The notes beneath the pieces were generated by a model. It saw only the letters and a list, made by a program, of their open reading frames with translations, was not told the DNA's origin and did no database searches. 64,000 nt of DNA from Bacteroidales bacterium (lineage in GTDB: Bacteria; Bacteroidota; Bacteroidia; Bacteroidales; UBA10428). The position numbers and the translations under genes were made by a program. The stretch covers positions 1-64,000 of the forward strand of contig JAFGQZ010000081.1 of assembly GCA_016935435.1 (NCBI GenBank), read 5' to 3'. Of this stretch, positions 47,454 through 56,775 are shown piece after piece (the first letter of the stretch is position 1; each line of letters starts with the position of its first letter).

Positions 47454-47702
47454 TCAGGCTAATTTTTTGCTTACAAATTCAGAAATGGCATTTATCGATT
47501 CGAAGTTTTCTTCTACCATATCGGCATCGGTTGTTTCAATACCAAACTTTTCTTCCAGGAAAGTAATAAGCATAACAAGGCCCATTGAATCGAGAAAACC
47601 TTCTTTAAAAACAAGTGTGCTTTCGGTGATTTTATCTTTGCTGGCGAAAGTGTTTTCACTGATGTATGCCTGCACATTTTGTTTAATTTCTGCAATGTTC
47701 AT
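47454..47702 (-). CDS. Acyl carrier protein
   Basis: 82 residues with the phosphopantetheine attachment Ser in DSMGLV (Ser about 39). Acidic helical protein of carrier type, but not the fatty-acid AcpP, whose attachment motif is DSLDTVE-like. It starts the ligase/NadE/AsnB block and probably receives the adenylated acid. A 382-base gap upstream hints at a separate promoter for this sub-block. Confidence 0.88.
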   Translation of the reverse strand: MNIAEIKQNVQAYISENTFASKDKITESTLVFKEGFLDSMGLVMLITFLEEKFGIETTDADMVEENFESINAISEFVSKKLA

Positions 47703-48084
47703 TTTCAGATAAGATGTTAATGAGTTAAAAATTTTATATACTAATTAATGGTTGCGAAGATAAACAGTATTTTTTTTCGGTTCGACACCGGAAAGCGTTT
47801 ATTCCATTAAAGGGTAATTCTTTTACACGTATTTCAGAATTTGATTGCTAAGCGCTAATATATGTGGTTTTTTGAACGTTTACAGATAACGGTTTTTGGC
47901 CTAAAGCAGGGTACAAACAATTTTCTTGAACTTCGGTAAAGAAACTGGACAATTTTAATTTATAAACTTCTGGAAGAAGCCTTGTTTTATACAATATCAT
48001 CGATATTCGTATTTGTCTCAAACAATACCATTTTTCAGATTCGGAAGAACCTACACATGCCCCCCTTTGGCTCAGTAAAACCAA
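47703..48084. other. Intergenic gap inside the polysaccharide cluster
   Basis: No credible gene; a possible 78-codon minus-strand reading has no family features and poor codon use. It probably contains the promoter for the carrier-protein block. I saw no good TAnnTTTG box. Base composition is more AT-rich than the flanks. Confidence 0.45.
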
Positions 48085-48543
48085 CTAAACAAAACGAATA
48101 AACCTGGCGGGGTGGCCCATCCAAACCTGGCCTTCCGGGACATTTTTCGTTACAAGGCTTCCGGCGCCTATAATTGCATTGCGGCCAATAACAATATCGC
48201 CGAGTATTACGCTCCCGGCTCCAACAGAAGCGCCATCCTCTATAATAACTTTCTGGAACTCGGCCGGATATTCTTTCGACTTAGGGTATTTATCGTTGGT
48301 AAAGGTTACGTTTGGCCCAATAAACACATTGTTGCCGATACGAATGCCGTCCCACAGGTAAACGCCGCATTTAAGGGTAACATTGTCGCCGATAATTACA
48401 TCGTTTTCGATAAAGCAATGGGCGTTAATATTGCAATTTTTACCAATTTTTGCATCCGGAAGGATTACCACATATTGCCATACTGTTGTCCCCTCGCCAA
48501 TGAGGGCGCTCTGTATATCAGCCGTTGGGTGAAGAGTTGACAT
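48085..48543 (-). CDS. FdtC/QdtC-type sugar N-acetyltransferase (left-handed beta-helix)
   Basis: 152 residues from the start at 48543 (MSTLHPTADIQS), which overlaps the end of the isomerase gene; a longer reading adds no family sequence. Hexapeptide repeats such as IGKNCN, IGDNVT and IGNNVFIGPNV form the trimeric helix, followed by the catalytic-loop region and the IIGAGSLVTKNVP end. Acts with the neighbouring dTDP-3-amino-hexose enzymes, acetylating the 3-amino group to give dTDP-Fuc3NAc- or Qui3NAc-like sugars. Confidence 0.85.
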   Translation of the reverse strand: MSTLHPTADIQSALIGEGTTVWQYVVILPDAKIGKNCNINAHCFIENDVIIGDNVTLKCGVYLWDGIRIGNNVFIGPNVTFTNDKYPKSKEYPAEFQKVIIEDGASVGAGSVILGDIVIGRNAIIGAGSLVTKNVPEGQVWMGHPARFIRFV

Positions 48544-48949
48544 AGTTTTTAAAATCGGTGTATTCCCTGATGTAGTCCGATTCGCTGTATTTTTCCGAGG
48601 CAAGCACCAGGCAAATTGCCCCCGATGAAAAGTTCACTATTTCGCGCCATATTCCAGGCACAATATAAAGACCGTAGTAGGGCCTGTTGAGGTGTACAAT
48701 TTTTTTGTTTCGCCCATCGTCGATAATTACATCGAACGAACCGCTCGCAGCAATTATAAGCTGATAGAGCCCTTTATGGGCATGGCCGCCCCTTTCGGAG
48801 CCACCGGGCACATCGTACAAATAATAAACACGTTTGGTGTTAAAAAATTCGTTTTCGCCATTCTGCACTATGGTAATATTTCCGGCAGGGTTGTGGATTT
48901 TTGTAAGTTCAATAACATTACAGCTATGTATATTGGAAACAAATTTCAT
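48518..48949 (-). CDS. FdtA/QdtA-type dTDP-4-keto-hexose 3,4-isomerase (cupin), copy 1
   Basis: 143-residue WxcM-type cupin. It converts dTDP-4-keto-6-deoxyglucose to the 3-keto form before transamination. The active-site motif YDVPGGSERGGHAHK keeps both family His residues (HAH). The start overlaps the end of copy 2 by four bases (ATGA) and the end overlaps the acetyltransferase start, so all three are coupled. Whether the product has galacto or gluco configuration cannot be read here. Confidence 0.88.
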   Translation of the reverse strand: MKFVSNIHSCNVIELTKIHNPAGNITIVQNGENEFFNTKRVYYLYDVPGGSERGGHAHKGLYQLIIAASGSFDVIIDDGRNKKIVHLNRPYYGLYIVPGIWREIVNFSSGAICLVLASEKYSESDYIREYTDFKNYVNSSPNG

Positions 48950-49347
48950 GGTTTTGATTTTATTTTTTTAAAATCGTCAAAGTCCCTTATGTAATCACCT
49001 TCCGAATAGTCGGTCGATGCAATTATCAATGCGAGGGAATTGGTTGAGAAATTCTCAATCATGCGCCAGAACATTTTTGGCACAAACAATCCGTAATACG
49101 AACGGTTAAGATGGAACCTGTGTTCCTGTCCGCCATCGTTTAGTACCACATCGAAACTGCCCGACAGGGCAACAATAAGTTCTTCGGTTTCCCTGAATGC
49201 GTGTCCCCCGCGTATTTCGCCCCCTGGCACATCGTAAATCCAGTAAACACGGCGTATTTTAAAAGGCAAATGGCTTTCTTCCTCAATAAACGATAAATTT
49301 CCGCGTACATCAAGTATTTTGGGCAGGTTGAAAATTTTAGGTTCCAT
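48946..49347 (-). CDS. FdtA/WxcM-like cupin, copy 2
   Basis: 133-residue paralogue of copy 1, from the start MEPKIFNLPK at 49347; the longer reading lacks family features. The motif reads YDVPGGEIRGGHAFRE, so the second active-site His is Phe. It may be a partner subunit, a different isomerase or epimerase, or inactive. It precedes and overlaps copy 1, so it is kept in the same coupled unit. Confidence 0.82.
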   Translation of the reverse strand: MEPKIFNLPKILDVRGNLSFIEEESHLPFKIRRVYWIYDVPGGEIRGGHAFRETEELIVALSGSFDVVLNDGGQEHRFHLNRSYYGLFVPKMFWRMIENFSTNSLALIIASTDYSEGDYIRDFDDFKKIKSKP

Positions 49348-49440
49348 TCTTCGATTATTTTTATCAAAAATAACAAAAACTACAGTTTGTTTTGGCAAAA
49401 TAACTTTAGTTCAGCCCTAAAAACAGTAAAAATCAACAAA

Positions 49441-50382
49441 TCAGGGCGAATAACGGCTTTTTATTTTATTCAGCCGGTTTTCGGCGCACATACTTAAAAG
49501 CTTATAAGATGCGGCGGTAAGAAAGTTCTTTTTGTTCCTGAAAAGTATAAAAAACAACTTCCTCACACCAAAAAGATAATTATATAAAAACCGCTCCTGC
49601 CGTGTAAGATAGGGGATAATTATTTCGCGATAGGCTTCCATCATCGATAAAAGGGTACGGCTGAACAGGGTATTTCCGGCATTGTTCTGTACCGACCCTG
49701 TATGCAGCCTGTATTTAACCACAGGGGCATCGACATAGTGGAGCTTAATTCCGTTTGATGTCATCTTCAGCCACATTGGCCGGTCTTCCCAAAATTTATA
49801 TTTCTCGTTGTAGTAGCCCAATTCTTCCAAAACCGTTTTTTTTATAAATACAGCAGGAGCCGATACAGGACAGAAACGCAGCAATATGGTAAATTGTTCG
49901 GAAGCACTTGTACCTGGCTGGTTAAACCTTTCACTTTTGATTTTTTCGGCATCGGAAAATACCGGCTCTTCCGCGAGGTTATCGTTAAAGGGTGCTATGC
50001 GGGCATGAAAAACCGATTTTTCGCTTCTTGTATCGGCATTAAAAGCATCCATGAATATTTCAATGGCATCGGGAAAGAACAAATCGTCGCCGGCAATGCC
50101 TTTGATCCATTCGCCCTGTGCTGCTTTTACTGCGCGGTTTAGGTTTGCCGGTATGCCGGTATTGAAGGGTGTTGTTATTACCATTGCCCTTTTAAAGCGG
50201 CTTTGGTTTTCGCGGCACCACTTTTCGCAGATTTCAACGGAATTGTCTTTCGAGCAATCGTCGGTAACAATAAGCTCGATATTCCGGTATGTCTGTTCCT
50301 TCACACTTTCGAGTGTTTGCAGTACAAACTCAGCCGAGTTATAAGTTACAACTATTACAGATACCAGAGGTTCCATATTCAT
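49441..50382 (-). CDS. GT2-family glycosyltransferase
   Basis: 313 residues. The GT-A start VIVVTYNSAEFVLQTLESV and the motif VTDDCSKDNS with a later GIAGDDLFFP metal site mark family 2. Transfers a sugar in the repeat unit, perhaps the 3-amino sugar made by its neighbours, though the donor is not shown by sequence. It is 20 bases downstream of the flippase gene. Confidence 0.88.
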   Translation of the reverse strand: MNMEPLVSVIVVTYNSAEFVLQTLESVKEQTYRNIELIVTDDCSKDNSVEICEKWCRENQSRFKRAMVITTPFNTGIPANLNRAVKAAQGEWIKGIAGDDLFFPDAIEIFMDAFNADTRSEKSVFHARIAPFNDNLAEEPVFSDAEKIKSERFNQPGTSASEQFTILLRFCPVSAPAVFIKKTVLEELGYYNEKYKFWEDRPMWLKMTSNGIKLHYVDAPVVKYRLHTGSVQNNAGNTLFSRTLLSMMEAYREIIIPYLTRQERFLYNYLFGVRKLFFILFRNKKNFLTAASYKLLSMCAENRLNKIKSRYSP

Positions 50383-50402
50383 AGGGTTTCGTTGTTTGGG
50401 AA

Positions 50403-51890
50403 TTATTTTACAAACCGTTTTATCTGGTTACGTACTATTTCTTTAATTCCGATGCGCTTATCGAGTTCGATAAATGAATACACAGCCGAAAGGGCTATTA
50501 TGGCCGAACCGGCAAGGTAAGTCCAGGGGGTTTCGAGCGTACGCAAAATAAGAAAGCATGCAACACCCAGGGCGATTTGTATTGTGGCAACTTTAACAAA
50601 TACTTTATCGAACCTGAAACTGTATTTGAACCGGGCAATAAAGTACACTTGCAACAAATACACAAGATAGCCTGCCAGGAAAGATATACCGAGGCCTTCC
50701 AGTCCGGCAAGGTAATAACCGGCAATGTTTAAAAGCAACATATTGATATTGCTAATAAGTTCGCTCCAGAAAAACAACTTTGCTGCCCCTTTGGCAATAA
50801 AAACATAGGCAATAGACCAGCTCATGGCCTTAAAAAACATGCCCAGCGCGGCCCAATGTATCATTTCGTTTACAGCAAGAAACTTATTGGAGTATAGAAT
50901 AATAATAACCCAGTTAATAAATATAAGGAACACAGCAAGTATAGGTGCAAGAATAAGTATGGCTATTTCGGCCTGTTGGTTAATTAATTTTGCCGACTTG
51001 CTATTGTCGTTCGACACTGCCGAAAGGCGCGGGTAATAGTCGGTGCCCATGGCAGTAAAAATCATACCAACATAGGTGTTTATTATAGCAAAACCTGCAT
51101 TATATAGCCCCACATCGTCAACACCACCTTTATTGCTAATGAATATGCGGATAAGATACGATGCCCCTGCTGTTATGAGTACGCTCATGCTCAGCAGAAA
51201 GCCCATTTTCATCATATCTTTCCCTTCGGTATAGGTATCCTGAGTGCTTACTTTGGCCGACTTCACCCCCACTTTCGAAGAGAAATACCACGATAGCAAC
51301 AGGTTGGCTACAGCAATAAGTATAATGGCCGGCACAATTCCCCCAATGCGCAAATAATAATACAAAGGAATGATAATTACCAACCCCAGTACTGAGCCAA
51401 GCAGGTTGGCCTTTGCAAGGTACTGGAGTTTTCGCAGGCCCTGCAATATAACAAGTTGGCCACTGGTTAATTGTTGAAACAAAAGGGTAACGGAAATCCA
51501 GATAAAAGCAACCGTATAATCAGAATTCCCAAAGGTAATACGGCTCAGCAGGGGCGAGAAGGCAGCTGTTGCCACCAGCCCAAGCATTCCGGTAATCCAC
51601 ACCAGCTTACGCAATACCGACACCACCCTTACTATTTTTTCTTCGTCGCCGGTAGCGGCTGCTTCGGCCACGTTCTTAACAGCACTTGTGCCCAGCCCGA
51701 AGTTTGTTAACCTGCCAATGAATTCGGTTGTGGAATAAAACAAACCTGTAATACCCATACCTGTGGGCCCCAGCAATACAGCCACGAATTTCGAGCGCAC
51801 TACGGCTATTACAATATTCAATACCTGAACGCCCCCAAAGAGCGAAGTAGCCTTGAATATTTCACGATAAGATTTCTGTTCTTTCGACAA
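50403..51890 (-). CDS. Polysaccharide flippase (Wzx, MATE-like)
   Basis: 495-residue membrane protein with about twelve to fourteen helices, with the N-terminal layout of the polysaccharide-translocase family (KATSLFGGVQVLNIVIAVVR). It should flip the lipid-linked repeat unit across the inner membrane. It begins one base after the aminotransferase gene ends and is followed by a GT2 gene. Family fit is good by topology and motif; substrate unknown. Confidence 0.87.
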   Translation of the reverse strand: MSKEQKSYREIFKATSLFGGVQVLNIVIAVVRSKFVAVLLGPTGMGITGLFYSTTEFIGRLTNFGLGTSAVKNVAEAAATGDEEKIVRVVSVLRKLVWITGMLGLVATAAFSPLLSRITFGNSDYTVAFIWISVTLLFQQLTSGQLVILQGLRKLQYLAKANLLGSVLGLVIIIPLYYYLRIGGIVPAIILIAVANLLLSWYFSSKVGVKSAKVSTQDTYTEGKDMMKMGFLLSMSVLITAGASYLIRIFISNKGGVDDVGLYNAGFAIINTYVGMIFTAMGTDYYPRLSAVSNDNSKSAKLINQQAEIAILILAPILAVFLIFINWVIIILYSNKFLAVNEMIHWAALGMFFKAMSWSIAYVFIAKGAAKLFFWSELISNINMLLLNIAGYYLAGLEGLGISFLAGYLVYLLQVYFIARFKYSFRFDKVFVKVATIQIALGVACFLILRTLETPWTYLAGSAIIALSAVYSFIELDKRIGIKEIVRNQIKRFVK

Positions 51891-51891
51891 G

Positions 51892-53028
51892 TTAAAAGCG
51901 GTTAAGGGTTTCTACAATTTTTTCGGCTTCGTTGCTGGTAATTACCTGGCTAATGGGAAGGCTCAAAACCTCGCGGTGGATTTTTTCCGTAACAGGCAAG
52001 CTGAGGTTTTGGAGGTCTGAATATGCCTTTTGTTTGTGTGGGGGAACCGGGTAATGTATAAGTGTTTGTACCTGGTTGTCGGCCAGAAACTTTTGTAATT
52101 CGTCGCGCTGTGGGTGGCGTAAAACAAATAAATGCCATACATGCGACAAGTCGTCATCGGCCTTACCCTTAGCTGTTTTTGGAAGTACTACACCCTTGCA
52201 GGTAATATTGTCGATAAAATACCGTGCAATATTTCGCCGGTGCTGGTTGTCGGCATCGAGCTTCTGTAACTTTACCCGAAGCACTGCTGCCTGTATTTCG
52301 TCGAGCCGGGAGTTGAGCCCCTGGTAATCGTTAATGTATTTTTTCGATGATCCGTAATTTGCAATAGCACGAATAATGGCAGCAAGCTCATCGTCGCTGG
52401 TTGTAACAGCGCCTGCATCGCCAAGTGCCCCAAGGTTTTTGCCCGGGTAAAAACTATGCCCCGAGGCATGGCCCAGTGCCCCGGTACGTTTTTCCACTTT
52501 GCCAGGGAGGTTGTTGGTTTCAATAATAGCGCCCGAAGCCTGGGCATTGTCTTCAATAATTTTTAAGCCATATTTTGCCGCAAGCGCTTCCAGCTTTTCA
52601 GGCCAGCAGGCCCGGCCATAAAGGTGCACAACCATAATGGCTTTTGTTTTTTCGGTAATAAGCCTTTCAATATTTGAAATATCGATGTTGTAAGTATCGA
52701 TATCGGGTTCGGCCAATACAGGCTTAAGCTTATTGTCGGTTATTGCCAGAACCGAAGCTATATAGGTATTGGCCGGCACAATTACCTCATCGCCCTCGGC
52801 CATAACACCCATTTCGATATAGGCTTTTAATATAAGGCGCAGGGCATCGAGTCCGTTTGCCACACCAATACAGTGCTTTGCTCCGATGTATGCAGCATAT
52901 TCCTGTTCAAAGGCTTTTACTTCGTCGCCTAATAAATACCAGCCTCGTTTTATTACCCTGTTGGCAGCTTCGGACAGCGCTGGTTCGTAACTTTCGGTTA
53001 TTTTCCGGATATCGAGGAAATGAATCAT
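51892..53028 (-). CDS. DegT/DnrJ/EryC1 sugar aminotransferase (FdtB/QdtB-like)
   Basis: 378 residues. PLP-dependent transaminase with the Lys in FYPGKNLGALGDAGA and the PVPPHKQKAY end typical of the family. With the FdtA-like isomerases and the acetyltransferase it should make a dTDP-3-amino-3,6-dideoxyhexose. It heads the minus-strand run, and the 411-base gap upstream should hold its promoter. Confidence 0.9.
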   Translation of the reverse strand: MIHFLDIRKITESYEPALSEAANRVIKRGWYLLGDEVKAFEQEYAAYIGAKHCIGVANGLDALRLILKAYIEMGVMAEGDEVIVPANTYIASVLAITDNKLKPVLAEPDIDTYNIDISNIERLITEKTKAIMVVHLYGRACWPEKLEALAAKYGLKIIEDNAQASGAIIETNNLPGKVEKRTGALGHASGHSFYPGKNLGALGDAGAVTTSDDELAAIIRAIANYGSSKKYINDYQGLNSRLDEIQAAVLRVKLQKLDADNQHRRNIARYFIDNITCKGVVLPKTAKGKADDDLSHVWHLFVLRHPQRDELQKFLADNQVQTLIHYPVPPHKQKAYSDLQNLSLPVTEKIHREVLSLPISQVITSNEAEKIVETLNRF

Positions 53029-53439
53029 TTTATATAATTGTAGATTTGATTATCGGTTTAATCTTTTGAAGTTATTTTTTCGCAAGCTTTCAGCCAACTG
53101 CATTGTTTGGTTTTATGAGTAAAATTTAACATAATCTGGGCGACACACGCCCACCATTAAGAAACAACTCTGAAAACAGGGCGAAAATACGGCATTTCGG
53201 GATTTTGGGAAACTATAAAACCGTTTTTTCCATAAAGTCGCACTTTTTTTATGTGTATGTATAATTTCGGCAAACCAGTCGCGTATTATAAAGTGTTAAC
53301 CTGCCAAATGCCACAAAATAACTTTCGTATAACAATTTTGCACTTTAACCAAAAATATTCTGCGTTTTACTTAAACGTCATGTGCCCAAACATTATATGT
53401 TATATCTTTGGCGCAAGAATAACAATAAACCCCTGAAAT
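53029..53439. other. Divergent promoter region of the polysaccharide cluster
   Basis: Gap between the minus-strand aminotransferase-headed operon and the plus-strand wza-wzc genes, with no gene of its own. A plus -7 box lies at 53403-53410. A minus-strand candidate TATTTTTG reads from 53357 to 53350 but lacks a -33 partner at the right distance and lies far from the aminotransferase, so it is weak. Both arms may be co-regulated from this gap. Confidence 0.55.
53403..53410 (+). promoter_or_regulatory. Bacteroidota-type -7 box upstream of wza
   Basis: TATCTTTG matches the TAnnTTTG consensus of Bacteroidota promoters. It lies 29 bases before the wza start, giving a transcription start about seven bases downstream. 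The -33 region (TGTG at 53381-53384) is only a partial match to TTTG. Confidence 0.65.
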
Positions 53440-54234
53440 ATGTTAAAAAAACTGAACCGCCTGGTGCTGCTAGTTTTGGCAGGCATTTTCCTATACTCTT
53501 GTGCACCGACAAAAAACGCAGCCTATTTCAAAAAGTTCAGGACCGATAAAAACCTAAACACCCCCGATCAGGCATATTCTGTTGACAGGGACACCTCTTA
53601 TCTTATAAAAGCGGGCGATGAGTTATATATTGCAGTTACCAGCGGCAACGACGAGCCAAACCATTTTAACCAGACCGGTGGCGCTGCAGCAAGCCTGGGG
53701 CTCGATTTAATGACGTTTGTGGTTGACCCCTCGGGCCACATCAGGTTTCCGTATATTAACCAGGTAAAAGCCCAGGGGCTTAGCACCAAAATGCTTACCA
53801 ACATTCTTGAACAAAGGCTTACCGAGTTTATTTATATGCCCAGTGTTTCGGTAAGGGTTGTAAACAGCCGTGTTACCGTGTTGGGCGATGTTAATGCCCC
53901 CGGGGTATATATGTTCAACCGCAATTCGCTAAGCATTTACGAAGTTATTGCCCATGCCGGCGACCTTACCCCTTATGGCAACCGGAAAAATGTTCTTATT
54001 GTGCGGCAGGAAGGCGACCGTGTAGTAAAAAAATATGTCGATCTTACCAACGATCAGCTTATGACTTCGCCCTGGTACGAAATACAATCGAACGACATAA
54101 TTTATGTAGAACCATTAAGACGCCGCAGCTTTGGCATGGAAACCTTTTCTATATTCGATTTTGTCGGCCTCGTAACATCAACTTATCTTGTATATACAAT
54201 AATTGACGGATTAAGCAACAATGGAACAGAATAA
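53440..54234 (+). CDS. wza: Polysaccharide export lipoprotein (Wza family)
   Basis: Outer-membrane exporter subunit, 264 residues, shorter than E. coli Wza and usual for Bacteroidota. A lipobox ends at Cys21 (FLYSC). The poly-export domain with YLIKAGDELYIAV (about 50-62) is followed by an SLBB-like domain (VTVLGDVNAPGVY, about 145-160) and a C-terminal hydrophobic helix. It precedes wzc with a 14-base overlap. Function as an export pore is by family. Confidence 0.9.
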   Translation: MLKKLNRLVLLVLAGIFLYSCAPTKNAAYFKKFRTDKNLNTPDQAYSVDRDTSYLIKAGDELYIAVTSGNDEPNHFNQTGGAAASLGLDLMTFVVDPSGHIRFPYINQVKAQGLSTKMLTNILEQRLTEFIYMPSVSVRVVNSRVTVLGDVNAPGVYMFNRNSLSIYEVIAHAGDLTPYGNRKNVLIVRQEGDRVVKKYVDLTNDQLMTSPWYEIQSNDIIYVEPLRRRSFGMETFSIFDFVGLVTSTYLVYTIIDGLSNNGTE

Positions 54235-56629
54235 CAAAGCACAGAGCATAAACATTTTCAGCATTATACGTATTTTCTTAAGCTATTGGCCGGTGTTGGC
54301 CTTATCCTCGTTTTTGTTCCTTACGGTAGGGCTGTTTATTTTTAAGTACTCGTCGCGCACATACCGTGTGTATGCCCGCATAATAATTGACACACACCGC
54401 GAATCGGTTGCTGGGGGCTCAAGCCAGTATATTAATGTTAACGATTTAATGAACCAGCAGAAATCGTTTACCAACGAGGTTACTTACCTTCGCTCAAGCC
54501 CGCTGATAAAAGAGGTAATTGAAGACATGAAGCTTCAAACATCGTATTACCTGCAGGAAGATATCATACCTAAACAATTTCAGTTCAGCCTTCAGAACAT
54601 CTATAAGAATTCGCCTTTTTTTGTCATTATCGACGAAGAAAGCCTGCAACCTATAAACAGCCTGTTTTACGTTCAAATACTCGACGAGAAGCATTTTATT
54701 CTTTTCAACCAAAGCGAACAAACCTATATATACGATTTTAAAACCGAAACAGAACTTGCCGGCACATACCCTTATTACATAAACGGTAAATTTAAATTTG
54801 GCGAAACAATAAAAACCAAATACAGCTCTTTTAAGGTTTTGCTCAATTCGAACTATAACCCCGAAAGGTTCAGGGGCAAAGATTTGTTTTTCAAATTAAA
54901 CAGTTCGCAATACCTGGCTTATGAATTCGAAGAAGCCCTGTCGGTAAGCTCGGCGTTCTACGAATCGTCGATTGCCAACCTTACTTTTGATTACAGCAAT
55001 GTTGAACTGGCAAAGGAGTTTCTCACAAACCTCATTAACAAATACATCGAAAAAAACCTCGACAAGAAAAATTTTATTGCCAACAACACCATCGATTATA
55101 TTGAACAACAACTTGCCAATGCCTATGGCTCTTTGGGCCAATCGGAACAAAGGCTGCAAAATTTCCGTACCGCACGCGACGTAATTAATATCGACCAAAA
55201 AACCAGTAACCTGTTTGGCCAAATCCAGGAACTTGAGCGCACACGCGAAGGCTTGCTCACACAAATCGACAACCTTAGGAGCCTGTACAACTACTTTGTG
55301 GAAAATGAAAATGCATCGACATTTATTGTGCCTGCAAACCTTGGTATGTCCGATGCTACCCTGGCTACCCTTATTCAAGAATTAACAACCCTCAGCCGCG
55401 AAAAGCAAGACCTGGTCAGTACCGATCAGCTTAAGAACCCACGCATAAAAACCCTCGATGCCAACATGGCAACCATCCGAAAAGTTATTACCGATAATAT
55501 TAACTACAGCACACTTACACTTCAGAACGAACTGCGCGATATTAACAACCGTATTTCGCGCCTGCAGGGTGATTACTCCAGGCTGCCCGAAACACAAAGG
55601 CAATTATTGGAGCTCGAACGCGAATTCCAGATTAACGACGAGGTTTATTCAACCCTGCTGAACCAGCGAATACAGGCCAAAATTATGAAAGCTTCGAACA
55701 GGCCCGACGTAGAAGTTATCGAACCTGTAAGGTTCTTCGAAATGACCGCGCCAAGCTTCAAAAAAATAGCTGCCATTGCGGTGTTCCTCGGATTGTTGTT
55801 CCCCTCGTTGTATATAATAATTGTAAATTTCCTGTCGCCCAAAATACGCACACGCGAAGAGATTGGAAAATTTTGCCACCTGGCTTCTATTGGCGACATA
55901 CCACACTCCGAAAAAGAAAACCAGCCCGATGTTATTAACAGCCAGCCCCAGGCCCCTATTACCGAAAGGTTCCACTTTTTGCGTACAAACATTATTTACT
56001 ACCTCTTCGGTAAAACCAATAAGGCAATTCTGGTTACTTCAACCCTGCCCAGCGAAGGCAAATCGTTTACATCGTTAAACCTGGCACTTAGTTTTGCTTC
56101 GGCAAATTTTAAAACCCTGCTCATTGCTTTCGACTTAAGAAAAAACAGCAAAACCCTAAACGAACTTAAGGTAAACTCGCTGGTAGGGCTCGATGCATAC
56201 TTAATAGAACAGGCAGGTATTGAAGATATAATTGCTGAAACACCATACCCTAACCTGCACTTTATTTCTAATGGCAAAATACCACCAAACCCTTCGGCAC
56301 TCATCACCTCGCCCAACATTAAAGAACTGTTTGAAGTGGTAAAACCTTTGTACGATTACATTATTATCGATACCCCTCCTTTCGGACTGGTTACCGACGC
56401 TTTTATGCTCATGCAGTATGCCGACATCAACCTTTATGTTGCCCGTATTGGAACTGTTACCAAAAAAGCGCTAAAACAAAGCATGGACGAGGTTAAAATG
56501 AAAAACATACAAAATATATACCTCGTTCAGAACGACCTTACCAAAATCGATAAGCCGTATTACGGAAAATATACCTATGCAGAAAAGAAGAAGAAAAGCT
56601 TTTGGGGTTTCTTAAAACCTAAAAAGTAA
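54221..56629 (+). CDS. wzc: Polysaccharide co-polymerase / tyrosine kinase (Wzc family)
   Basis: 802-residue inner-membrane co-polymerase. Two helices (about 17-37 and 516-537) bracket a periplasmic domain with long coiled coils (about 270-330 and 380-490). The cytoplasmic BY-kinase has Walker A STLPSEGKSF (about 608-617), Walker A' LLIAFDLRKN and Walker B YIIIDTPPFG. The C-terminal Tyr cluster is short: PYYGKYTYAEK (about 778-788), four Tyr. It controls chain length with Wza. Overlaps wza. Confidence 0.92.
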   Translation: MEQNNKAQSINIFSIIRIFLSYWPVLALSSFLFLTVGLFIFKYSSRTYRVYARIIIDTHRESVAGGSSQYINVNDLMNQQKSFTNEVTYLRSSPLIKEVIEDMKLQTSYYLQEDIIPKQFQFSLQNIYKNSPFFVIIDEESLQPINSLFYVQILDEKHFILFNQSEQTYIYDFKTETELAGTYPYYINGKFKFGETIKTKYSSFKVLLNSNYNPERFRGKDLFFKLNSSQYLAYEFEEALSVSSAFYESSIANLTFDYSNVELAKEFLTNLINKYIEKNLDKKNFIANNTIDYIEQQLANAYGSLGQSEQRLQNFRTARDVINIDQKTSNLFGQIQELERTREGLLTQIDNLRSLYNYFVENENASTFIVPANLGMSDATLATLIQELTTLSREKQDLVSTDQLKNPRIKTLDANMATIRKVITDNINYSTLTLQNELRDINNRISRLQGDYSRLPETQRQLLELEREFQINDEVYSTLLNQRIQAKIMKASNRPDVEVIEPVRFFEMTAPSFKKIAAIAVFLGLLFPSLYIIIVNFLSPKIRTREEIGKFCHLASIGDIPHSEKENQPDVINSQPQAPITERFHFLRTNIIYYLFGKTNKAILVTSTLPSEGKSFTSLNLALSFASANFKTLLIAFDLRKNSKTLNELKVNSLVGLDAYLIEQAGIEDIIAETPYPNLHFISNGKIPPNPSALITSPNIKELFEVVKPLYDYIIIDTPPFGLVTDAFMLMQYADINLYVARIGTVTKKALKQSMDEVKMKNIQNIYLVQNDLTKIDKPYYGKYTYAEKKKKSFWGFLKPKK

Positions 56630-56750
56630 GGTTAACAGCTTTATTTTTATAGCAAAAAAACTGGCCAACTACCGGAATTGCTGCTTAATATACTTTGAAG
56701 TTAGCGGCAAGCCATTCTTTATTGATACAGAGTTTCTTCCTAAAATATAC

Positions 56751-56758
56751 TATCTTTG
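56751..56758 (+). promoter_or_regulatory. -7 box of the decayed toxin-antitoxin locus
   Basis: TATCTTTG, a full match to TAnnTTTG, 17 bases ahead of the toxin-fragment ATG. No convincing -33 TTTG at the right distance. It may still drive the surviving antitoxin-like gene. Confidence 0.55.
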
Positions 56759-56775
56759 AATAAAAGTAGTATTGA

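Noticed and set aside
47770-47800. A tRNA-like T-arm (TTCGG, loop TTCGACA, CCGGA) near 47777-47793
   Set aside because: No acceptor stem, anticodon arm or CCA end fits at the correct distances on either strand.
47848-48084. 78-codon minus-strand ORF in the cluster gap
   Set aside because: No family features, basic and Cys-scattered composition, and it reaches to the stop of the acetyltransferase gene; best read as intergenic.
53350-53357. Minus-strand TAnnTTTG match as the promoter of the aminotransferase operon
   Set aside because: No -33 element at the right distance, and it is more than 300 bases from the gene start.
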